A stretch of 40,342 bases of DNA from [Clostridium] symbiosum ATCC 14940 (lineage in GTDB: Bacteria; Bacillota; Clostridia; Lachnospirales; Lachnospiraceae), in contig NZ_KE992932.1 in NCBI RefSeq assembly GCF_000466485.1, forward strand, positions 1 through 40,342, given 5' to 3'. A program made the position numbers and the translations under genes. The notes below the pieces were generated by a model. That model was not told the origin of the DNA. It saw only the letters and a program-made list of their open reading frames with translations, and searched no databases. Positions 34,479 through 40,342 of the stretch are shown piece by piece. Positions within the stretch are counted from its first letter, which is position 1, and the number at the start of each line of letters is the position of its first letter.

Positions 34479-36134
34479 ATGCCGATTGTAACAATTGGGG
34501 CTGAGAAAAGGGAGTATGCATTTGGAACGCCGTTTCAGGAGATTGTAAAAGATTATCAGGAAGGCATAGAGAATGATATACTGCTCGTCTCGGCCGACGG
34601 AAAACTGAAGGAGCTTCATAAGACTTTGAAGGAAGACTGTGAACTGAGGCTGATTACCGCGGCCGACAGGGCCGGCTTTTTAAGCTACCAGAGAAGCGCG
34701 CTTTTCCTGATGCTGAAGGCATTTTATGATATTGCAGGCAAAGATAACGTCAGCAAACTGACGGTGTGTTTTTCCATGGGAAACGGTCTGTATATTGAAC
34801 CGGAGGGAGCGCTTGCGCTGACCCGGGAACTGCTTGACAGGGTGAAAACGGAGATGATTCGCCTCGTGTCTCTCGACCTGCCGATTTTAAAGCGCAGTGA
34901 AAACACAGATGAAGCGGTGGAACTGTTCCATCTGCACGGGATGTACGATAAGGAGAAGCTGTTCTACTACCGGCGCGCTTCCAGGGTCAACATTTACAGC
35001 ATTGAAAATTTCGAAGATTATTTTTACGGATATATGGTGAAAAGTACGGGCTATATCAAGTATTTTGACCTGCAGCTTTATGATGACGGGTTTGTCCTGC
35101 TCTTACCTTCGAGAAAGAATCCGAAGGAGCTGTCTGCATTGAATCCGAGAAGGAAACTGTTTGAGGTTCAGAAGGAATCGGAACAGTGGGGCAAAAAACT
35201 GGGTGTTTTTAATGTGGGAACACTCAATGAGGCCATTTCCCAGGGCAGAATGAATGAACTGATTCTGATGCAGGAAGCGCTGCAGGAGAAAAAAATCGGT
35301 GATATGGCGGAAAAGATTGCCGGCTCCGATAAGAGTAAATTTGTTATGATAGCCGGACCGTCTTCTTCGGGAAAGACTACATTTTCCCACCGTCTCTCCA
35401 TTCAATTGAGTGCGCTTGGGTTAAAACCGCATCCGATTGCAGTGGATGACTACTTTGTCAACCGGGTGAACAGCCCGAGGGATGAGGAGGGGAATTACGA
35501 TTATGAGGCGTTGGAATGTATTGACACAAAGCAGTTTAATGAGGATATGACGGCTCTGCTTGCCGGGAAGAGGGTACAGCTTCCAAGATACAATTTTGTA
35601 AGCGGTGAGAGAGAATATAAGGGAGATTACTTGCAGCTGGGAGAGGAGGATATCCTTGTCATTGAAGGAATCCACTGTCTCAACGATAAGCTTTCCTATT
35701 CGCTGCCGAAGGAGAGCAAATTCAAAATCTACATCAGCGCCCTGACCCAGCTGAATATTGATGAGCATAACCGGATTCCTACAACAGACGGAAGGCTGAT
35801 CAGGAGGATGATAAGAGACTCAAGGACGAGAGGCTCCTCTGCGCAGGATACGATCAGGATGTGGGATTCAGTCAGAAGAGGGGAAGAGCGGAATATCTTC
35901 CCGTTCCAGGAAGAAGCCGATGTGATGTTTAATTCGGCACTGCTGTATGAACTGGCGATACTCAAGCAGTATGCGGAACCGATTCTCTACAGCGTTCCCA
36001 GGGACTCCGAGGAATATCCGGAGGCAAAGCGTCTGTTGAAATTCCTCGATTATTTCCTGGGCGTAAGCAGCGAGAGAATCCCGCAGAACTCCATTCTTCG
36101 GGAGTTTGTCGGAGGAAGCTGTTTCCGGGTCTAG
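34479..36134 (+). CDS. TGS-type nucleoside (uridine-like) kinase
   Basis: This is a 551-residue cytoplasmic kinase. The N-terminus is a TGS/ThrRS-like domain (about 1-65, AFGTPFQEIV), followed by a ThrRS editing-domain-like region with FHLHGMYDKEKLFYYRRAS. The C-terminal half (about 285-490) is a uridine kinase-like P-loop NTPase: AGPSSSGKTTFSHRL (Walker A), IAVDDYFVNR, VIEGIHCLN and RLIRRMIRDSRTRG. This architecture is widespread in Firmicutes as annotated nucleoside kinase; the phosphate acceptor is not certain. AGGAGG precedes the ATG. It ends the run of plus-strand genes. Confidence 0.88.
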   Translation: MPIVTIGAEKREYAFGTPFQEIVKDYQEGIENDILLVSADGKLKELHKTLKEDCELRLITAADRAGFLSYQRSALFLMLKAFYDIAGKDNVSKLTVCFSMGNGLYIEPEGALALTRELLDRVKTEMIRLVSLDLPILKRSENTDEAVELFHLHGMYDKEKLFYYRRASRVNIYSIENFEDYFYGYMVKSTGYIKYFDLQLYDDGFVLLLPSRKNPKELSALNPRRKLFEVQKESEQWGKKLGVFNVGTLNEAISQGRMNELILMQEALQEKKIGDMAEKIAGSDKSKFVMIAGPSSSGKTTFSHRLSIQLSALGLKPHPIAVDDYFVNRVNSPRDEEGNYDYEALECIDTKQFNEDMTALLAGKRVQLPRYNFVSGEREYKGDYLQLGEEDILVIEGIHCLNDKLSYSLPKESKFKIYISALTQLNIDEHNRIPTTDGRLIRRMIRDSRTRGSSAQDTIRMWDSVRRGEERNIFPFQEEADVMFNSALLYELAILKQYAEPILYSVPRDSEEYPEAKRLLKFLDYFLGVSSERIPQNSILREFVGGSCFRV

Positions 36135-36200
36135 AGCGTGTTCCGCTCATATTAAACACGGTTTGGTTAAACATGAACGTGACAAGACACCAGGCAGTTA

Positions 36201-37004
36201 TCAGCGCCTGTCGGCGAGATCGGCAAGAGCTCCGAACAGAGGGGGTGCCAGGCCGAAACCGCCGCTGATGGTGAGAAGCTGTCCTGTTGTGAAGGATGAT
36301 TCATCGGCGGCAAAATAGACAACGGCTGCGGCGATTTCTTCTGGTTTTGCCATCCTCTGGATGGGGGACTGCTTTAAAAATGAATCGCAAAAGAAGCCGG
36401 ATAATGCATCCCGGACGGCATCGGTCTGAGTCATCCCAGGCAGGATGGCATTACAGCGGATGCCGTTTCTGGCTTCCTGGACTGCGATCAGTTCGGTCAG
36501 ATGGTTAATCGCACTTTTAGCCGTGCCGTAGGCAACCTGGGAAATATCAGGGATTAAGCCGCTGATGGAAGAGATGTTGATAATACTGCCGCCTCCGTTT
36601 TGCCTCATGCAGGGAATGACGGCCTTCGAGGCGGCATAAGTGTTGCCAAGATTTATGGTTACGGTATTCAGGAAGGTTTCAACGGAGGTTTTTGCGATAT
36701 CCAGATCCATGGCCGGATCGGAAGAACCGAAGTTATTAACGAGGACGTCGATCCGGCCTTCGGCTTTTGCGACCTCATCTGCCATAGAACGGCAGGTTTC
36801 CAACTGTCCGGCATCATAATGGACATAGTGGATATGCTGGTTTCCGGTTTCGTTTTTCAGCTCTTTGATCCGCGTCTCTGCCCGTTCCCTGTTTCTGGCG
36901 GCCATGTATACGATGGCGCCTTCTTTTGCGCAGGCAGCGACAGCGGCAAGACCGATTCCGCGGGTGGAAGCGGTGACAAGGATTACTTTCTTATTCAGTC
37001 TCAC
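36201..37004 (-). CDS. SDR oxidoreductase, resembles clostridial 7alpha-hydroxysteroid dehydrogenase
   Basis: This is a 267-residue short-chain dehydrogenase. The cofactor loop is TASTRGIGLA with AAR at the end of strand 2, a pattern seen with NADP. Other landmarks are NNFG, the catalytic Ser in NISSISG and YGTAK for the Tyr/Lys pair. From memory, the stretches STRGIG, EGAIVYMAAR, PDISQVAYGTAKSAIN, NGIRCNAILPG and the C-terminal SGGFGLAPP closely match the 7alpha-HSDH of C. absonum/sardiniense, a bile-acid enzyme. The substrate is therefore plausibly a 7-hydroxy bile acid, but I cannot run an alignment. GTG start, five bases after AGGAG. Confidence 0.85.
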   Translation of the reverse strand: MRLNKKVILVTASTRGIGLAAVAACAKEGAIVYMAARNRERAETRIKELKNETGNQHIHYVHYDAGQLETCRSMADEVAKAEGRIDVLVNNFGSSDPAMDLDIAKTSVETFLNTVTINLGNTYAASKAVIPCMRQNGGGSIINISSISGLIPDISQVAYGTAKSAINHLTELIAVQEARNGIRCNAILPGMTQTDAVRDALSGFFCDSFLKQSPIQRMAKPEEIAAAVVYFAADESSFTTGQLLTISGGFGLAPPLFGALADLADRR

Positions 37005-37144
37005 GGCAGCTCCTTTACTAAGATGTTTTTTAATAGGTTGAATTTCATATCTTATTATGTGCCGGAGAAGGAATTTTATGTTTAGGCGCTTTTAAACAGA
37101 CTTTCCCTGACGTGAATCCGGTAGGGGAACAGGAGGAAACGATA

Positions 37145-38170
37145 TTGAAGAAAACTAAAACAGATGCCGCTGAAAAAAGGCAGTTGATTATATTTTTGTC
37201 CGTTGCATTTGCACTTCCCTATATGATGGGTATTTTAATGGGGTATGCTTATTACAGAGGAATAGACGTGAGCTGTTTCCCCAATGCCCAAATGTATTAT
37301 CCGGCAGCAGGTGTCATGCTGGCTGCGCTGCTGGTAAAGAAAGAGGACAAGCTGGTTCCGAAGAAATTCTATCTCTGCTTCATCACGATTACCGTGCTGT
37401 TACTGCTGCTTACGGTTGGCAGCGTGTTTCTGCCCGCGACGGGGATGCTGTTTGCAGGCCTCAATATGATTATCACCTTTGGCTCTCTGGTCTCGTGGAT
37501 TTTTCTCCTTGCAGAGAAGAAGGAAAATCGGGAAGCATATGGATTAAGAGCACATAATGGAAAAATTTCTGTGCTTATGGTTATATTGTTCTTACTGCTG
37601 TATTTCGGGCGTATATTCCTGATGTATATTGCAGGCGGACAATTGGATGAATTCATAGATGTATTTAAAAGTCCGGTGACTTATAGAATACTATTTGTAT
37701 TGCCAATCAATTTTTTCCTTGTATTCACAGCATTTTTCGGTGAAGAATATGGATGGAGATATTACTTTACACCGCTTCTGCAGCAACATTTCGGCAAGGT
37801 AAAGGGCGTCCTCCTGCTTGGAATTTTGTGGGGACTTTGGCACCTGCCTGTCAATGTATTTTATTACAGCCCGCATACCTGGCTGCAAAGTATTGTTTCC
37901 CAGCAGATCACCTGCATCGGTATGGGAATTTTCTTTACGTATACCTACTTAAAAACCAATAATATCTGGGTTCCGGTGATTCTGCATTTTCTGAATAATA
38001 ACCTGGTGGTTATTTTGAACAGTGGAAATGCAGGCGCAATTAATAATCAGCTTATCAGCTGGGCGGATGTCCTGCTGCTTCTCATCCTCAATCTGGTATT
38101 ATTCGTGCCTTTTATTTTAACGAAGGAGTTTAGGGGAGCGGAAAAATATACGGGGAAGACCGCAGACTAA
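37145..38170 (+). CDS. CPBP-family intramembrane metalloprotease
   Basis: This is a 341-residue membrane protein with about eight hydrophobic helices. CPBP motifs are FFGEEYGWRYYFTPLL (EExxxR), LWGLWHLPVN (FxxxH-like His) and LHFLNNN. I start at TTG 37145 (KKTKTDAAEK), eight bases after AGGAGG. The frame is open to a GTG at 37112 without a ribosome site. Members process prenylated proteins, mature or protect against bacteriocins, or regulate signalling. Nothing nearby tells which; no bacteriocin peptide gene is visible. Confidence 0.87.
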   Translation: MKKTKTDAAEKRQLIIFLSVAFALPYMMGILMGYAYYRGIDVSCFPNAQMYYPAAGVMLAALLVKKEDKLVPKKFYLCFITITVLLLLLTVGSVFLPATGMLFAGLNMIITFGSLVSWIFLLAEKKENREAYGLRAHNGKISVLMVILFLLLYFGRIFLMYIAGGQLDEFIDVFKSPVTYRILFVLPINFFLVFTAFFGEEYGWRYYFTPLLQQHFGKVKGVLLLGILWGLWHLPVNVFYYSPHTWLQSIVSQQITCIGMGIFFTYTYLKTNNIWVPVILHFLNNNLVVILNSGNAGAINNQLISWADVLLLLILNLVLFVPFILTKEFRGAEKYTGKTAD

Positions 38171-38216
38171 CGGATCTAAGATACGACAATGCAGAGCATT
38201 GCTTTGAACGTTAAAT

Positions 38217-38580
38217 GTTTTGAGCAAGACGATAAGCCGGGTTATGTCGTTGAATGGCCATCTATCTAGCTTTGCCGTCGCCGGCAAAATCAAGCGACCT
38301 ACCCGGAGGCAGACGGGCCGCCTTATGCCTCCTGTTCGGTCTTGCTTCGGATGGGGTTTACATGTGCCCTGTCTGTTACCAGCCAGGCGGTAGTCTCTTA
38401 CACTGCCCTTCCACCCTTACCGACAGGCACAAAGTGCCTGTCCGGCGGTATATTTCTGTTGCACTGTCCTTGGAGTCGCCTCCACCAGACGTTATCTGGC
38501 ATCCTGCCCTGTGAAGCCCGGACTTTCCTCACCTGCAGCCTTTCGGTCCTGCAGCCGCGGCCATTTGTCTTACTCAAAAC
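38217..38580 (-). ncRNA. rnpB: RNase P RNA, class A
   Basis: On the minus strand the ends pair as helix P1 (GTTTTGAGTAAGAC with GTCTTGCTCAAAAC, one wobble). The conserved core GAGGAAAGTCCGGGCTTCAC and CAGGGCAGGATGCCAGATAA follow the 5' end. The universally conserved ACAGAAATATACCGCC is present, as is the L15 region GGGTAGGTCGCTTGA that binds the tRNA CCA end. A -10-like TATGAT lies about ten bases upstream (38597-38592). The catalytic RNA trims tRNA 5' leaders. Plus-strand ORFs over this stretch are spurious. Confidence 0.97.
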
Positions 38581-38642
38581 GCTACAAGTTTATCATATTT
38601 TCTTATATTTGTCCAGTTATTCTCAGACAGCATCCGCCCGGA

Positions 38643-38790
38643 AACAGTTCAGACGGCACATCTTCTTGACCGAAAAAAAACGGTCAAGAAGCATCGGATG
38701 TCCATCCGATGGGAAAAATAGTGCAAAAACAGCCTTATAAGCGAGCTTAACGCCTGCTTTTGCACTATTTTTCCCGCCGTCTGAACTGTT
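38643..38790. repeat. cloverleaf-like inverted-repeat element (MITE-like)
   Basis: A perfect 15-base terminal inverted repeat, AACAGTTCAGACGGC (38643-38657) and GCCGTCTGAACTGTT (38776-38790), encloses three more perfect hairpins. They have arms of 11 (CTTCTTGACCG, 38662-38691, loop of eight A), 9 (CATCGGATG, 38692-38711) and 18 bases (38711-38728 with 38758-38775). It lies downstream of pyrI and upstream of rnpB. No ORF fits inside. It may be a non-autonomous mobile element, a structured RNA or a transcript end for pyrBI. Confidence 0.75.
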
Positions 38791-38847
38791 ACTTACAAAT
38801 AATATTTCTCCGGACAGCCGTATCGGATAACAGGAGCAAAGTCTGAA

Positions 38848-39273
38848 TTATTTTGAATATTTTTCTTCACAGTACTGACATCTGTAAGTTTCTTTTTTCT
38901 CGTCGGCGAGATAGAAAATATGCGGCAGCTCCTGCTCGATGGAGGTGATGCAGCGGGGATTTTTGCAGTAGATGACGTTTGTGATTTTCTTTGGCATTTT
39001 CACCCGTTTTTTCTCTACGATATGGCCGTTCTTGATGATATTGATCGTGATGTTGTGATCGATGTATCCCAGGATATCCAGATTTACCAGGTCAAGGCCG
39101 CCGTCGATCTTGATTATATCTTTTTTGCCCATCTTGCTGCTCTTGGCATTCTTAATGATTGCAGTCTGGCACTCAAGCTGTTCCAGTCCCAGTTTATAAT
39201 AGATATCCATACTTTTGCCTGCCTGGATATGATCCAGTACAATGCCCTCGGTTAAGCCGCTGATATTTAACAT
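38848..39273 (-). CDS. pyrI: aspartate carbamoyltransferase regulatory subunit PyrI
   Basis: This is a 141-residue regulatory chain, slightly shorter than the E. coli protein (153). The N-terminal allosteric nucleotide-binding part includes [21 protein letters not shown] and KKDIIKIDG. The C-terminal zinc domain has four cysteines (YCKNPRC and CQYC). It binds effector nucleotides and assembles with PyrB catalytic trimers. AGGAGG-like GGAGGTGG precedes the ATG, which overlaps the pyrB stop by seven bases. Confidence 0.95.
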   Translation of the reverse strand: MLNISGLTEGIVLDHIQAGKSMDIYYKLGLEQLECQTAIIKNAKSSKMGKKDIIKIDGGLDLVNLDILGYIDHNITINIIKNGHIVEKKRVKMPKKITNVIYCKNPRCITSIEQELPHIFYLADEKKETYRCQYCEEKYSK

Positions 39274-40190
39274 GGTTTTTCCACCTCCAGTAATGTCATG
39301 ATTAATGCCATTCTCACATAGACGCCGTACTGCACCTGCTTAAAATATGCGGCGCGCGGGTCTTCGTCCACCTCCACGGCGATTTCATTGACTCTTGGAA
39401 GAGGGTGGAGAACGAACATATCCTCCTTCGCTAGGGCCATCTTCTTTTTGTCAAGGATGTAGCAGTCCTTCATCCGGATATAATCTTCCTCATTGAAAAA
39501 GCGTTCCTTCTGGACCCTGGTCATATAGAGGATGTCCAAATCAGGCATTGCATCATCCAGGTTTTCGACTTCCCTGTATTCAATATGGTTGGATTCCAGC
39601 ACATCCTCACGGATATATTCCGGAACGCGCAGCTCCGGGGGGGAAATCAGTACAAAACGGATACCTGTATAGCGTACCAGCGCATTAATCAGGGAGTGGA
39701 CGGTGCGTCCAAACTTTAAATCGCCGCAGAGTCCGACCGTCAGATTGTCAATTCGGCCCTTCAGGGAGCGGATCGTCATTAAATCGGTGAGAGTCTGGGT
39801 GGGATGCTGGTGGCCGCCGTCGCCGGCATTGATAACTGGAATAGAAGATTTGGTAGAAGCTACCATCGGTGCGCCTTCTTTTGGGTGACGCATGGCACAT
39901 ATATCTGCAAAACAGGAAATAACACGAATTGTATCAGAAACACTTTCGCCCTTTGCAGCAGAGCTGGAATCGGCAGAGGCAAAACCTAAAACGCTGCCGC
40001 CCAGATTTAACATTGCAGCTTCAAAGCTTAAACGTGTTCTGGTACTTGGCTCGTAAAACAGGGTTGCAATTTTCTTGCCGTCACATACGTGGGCATATCT
40101 GTCAGGATTCTTCTCAATATCTGAAGCGAGATCAAGAAGCTGTTCAATTTCCCCGACAGAAAAATCTAAGGGATTTAACAAATGTCTCAT
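39267..40190 (-). CDS. pyrB: aspartate carbamoyltransferase catalytic subunit PyrB
   Basis: This is a 307-residue enzyme of normal length. The carbamoyl-phosphate loop is [26 protein letters not shown], the conserved RHPKEGA and [11 protein letters not shown], and HPLPRVNEI are present. It catalyses carbamoyl phosphate plus aspartate to carbamoyl aspartate, the committed step of pyrimidine synthesis. It is co-transcribed with pyrI. AAGGAG precedes the ATG. Confidence 0.97.
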   Translation of the reverse strand: MRHLLNPLDFSVGEIEQLLDLASDIEKNPDRYAHVCDGKKIATLFYEPSTRTRLSFEAAMLNLGGSVLGFASADSSSAAKGESVSDTIRVISCFADICAMRHPKEGAPMVASTKSSIPVINAGDGGHQHPTQTLTDLMTIRSLKGRIDNLTVGLCGDLKFGRTVHSLINALVRYTGIRFVLISPPELRVPEYIREDVLESNHIEYREVENLDDAMPDLDILYMTRVQKERFFNEEDYIRMKDCYILDKKKMALAKEDMFVLHPLPRVNEIAVEVDEDPRAAYFKQVQYGVYVRMALIMTLLEVEKPC

Positions 40191-40222
40191 TTGGTTCTCC
40201 TTTGTTGTGCTTTTTGAAAAGT

Positions 40223-40228
40223 ATTATA
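40223..40228 (-). promoter_or_regulatory. -10 element before pyrB
   Basis: On the minus strand TATAAT (40228-40223) lies about 33 bases before the pyrB ATG. The expected -35 position reads TGGAAA, a weak match. The short leader leaves no room for a PyrR-type attenuator downstream of it. Confidence 0.5.
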
Positions 40229-40320
40229 TAGCATTTTCCGGCAGATTTCCATAGGTTTTGTAAAAAAAGTGAGGGAAAGGTTTGGGTTAGTTACTATTCA
40301 CAGCCAAGGTCATGATGTTG

Positions 40321-40342
40321 GGGTCAAAAGGTCTTTTGACCC
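40321..40342. repeat. perfect inverted repeat at the window edge
   Basis: GGGTCAAAAG and CTTTTGACCC form a perfect 10-base inverted repeat around a GT spacer. It ends exactly at the window edge, so it may be part of a larger structure. It could be a terminator arm or an operator. Confidence 0.4.

Noticed and set aside
38254-38740. Plus-strand ORFs of 86 and 132 codons
   Set aside because: They lie inside the RNase P RNA gene and the cloverleaf element; not protein coding.
1-40342. CRISPR arrays, insertion sequences, prophage genes
   Set aside because: No regularly spaced repeats, transposase, integrase or phage structural genes were seen; the only mobile-like item is the cloverleaf element.

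Overview
The window looks like chromosomal DNA of a gut-type anaerobic Firmicute of the Lachnospiraceae, similar to the Enterocloster / [Clostridium] symbiosum group. This is inference from several things: strong AGGAGG ribosome sites, frequent TTG/GTG starts, the dgt-dnaG-rpoD-trmK-nif3 cluster typical of Clostridia, a two-gene SufC/SufB-like Fe-S system, a Csp-like subtilase and a clostridial-type 7alpha-hydroxysteroid-dehydrogenase-like SDR. No rRNA gene or other species marker is present, so the species is a guess.

Layout: (1) 60-5614: a sigma-A promoter, a solute-binding lipoprotein and a 1318-residue hybrid sensor kinase (Cache, HAMP, PAS, GGDEF-like, GAF-like, HisKA, HATPase, REC). (2) 5726-6006: two tandem tRNA-Leu genes (anticodons AAG and CAG) with their own promoter and a terminator. 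(3) 14768 down to 6066, minus strand: a ten-gene molybdenum operon. In transcription order it holds a MocA-like cytidylyltransferase, a degenerate nucleotidyltransferase-ModE fusion, an XdhC-like protein, a MoeA-like protein, MoaC, MoaA, a MOSC-MoaB fusion, and ModA, ModB and ModC. (4) 15226-22187, plus strand, divergent from the Mo operon: a three-subunit molybdenum hydroxylase (2Fe-2S, FAD and Moco subunits), a histidine-ammonia-lyase-fold enzyme that lacks the Ala-Ser-Gly MIO triad, a BCCT transporter and an 86-residue two-helix membrane protein. (5) 25020-22216, minus: a large SARP/BTAD-ATPase-TPR regulator convergent with that operon. (6) 25319-26970: SufC plus a SufB/D-like scaffold. (7) 27027-28742: a subtilisin-family protease. 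(8) 28915-36134: dgt, dnaG, rpoD, trmK, nif3-like and a TGS-type nucleoside kinase. (9) 36201-38170: an SDR and a CPBP protease. (10) 38217-38580: RNase P RNA on the minus strand. (11) 38643-38790: a cloverleaf-like inverted-repeat element. (12) 40190-38848, minus: pyrB and pyrI.

How it fits together: the minus-strand operon imports molybdate, builds and cytidylates the cofactor, and inserts it through XdhC-type chaperones. The plus-strand operon encodes the enzyme that needs the cofactor. The lyase lacks MIO, the electrophile that normally activates a primary amine as leaving group, and it sits beside a transporter of the betaine/carnitine/choline family. The economical reading is import of a betaine amino acid (ergothioneine, hercynine or similar), elimination of trimethylamine by the lyase (an ergothionase-like reaction), and oxidation of the resulting (thio)urocanate-like product, or of the ring itself, by the Mo hydroxylase. 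MIO-independent ergothionase is established biochemistry. Coupling to a dedicated Mo hydroxylase and BCCT carrier is my inference and is the best candidate here for an undescribed system.
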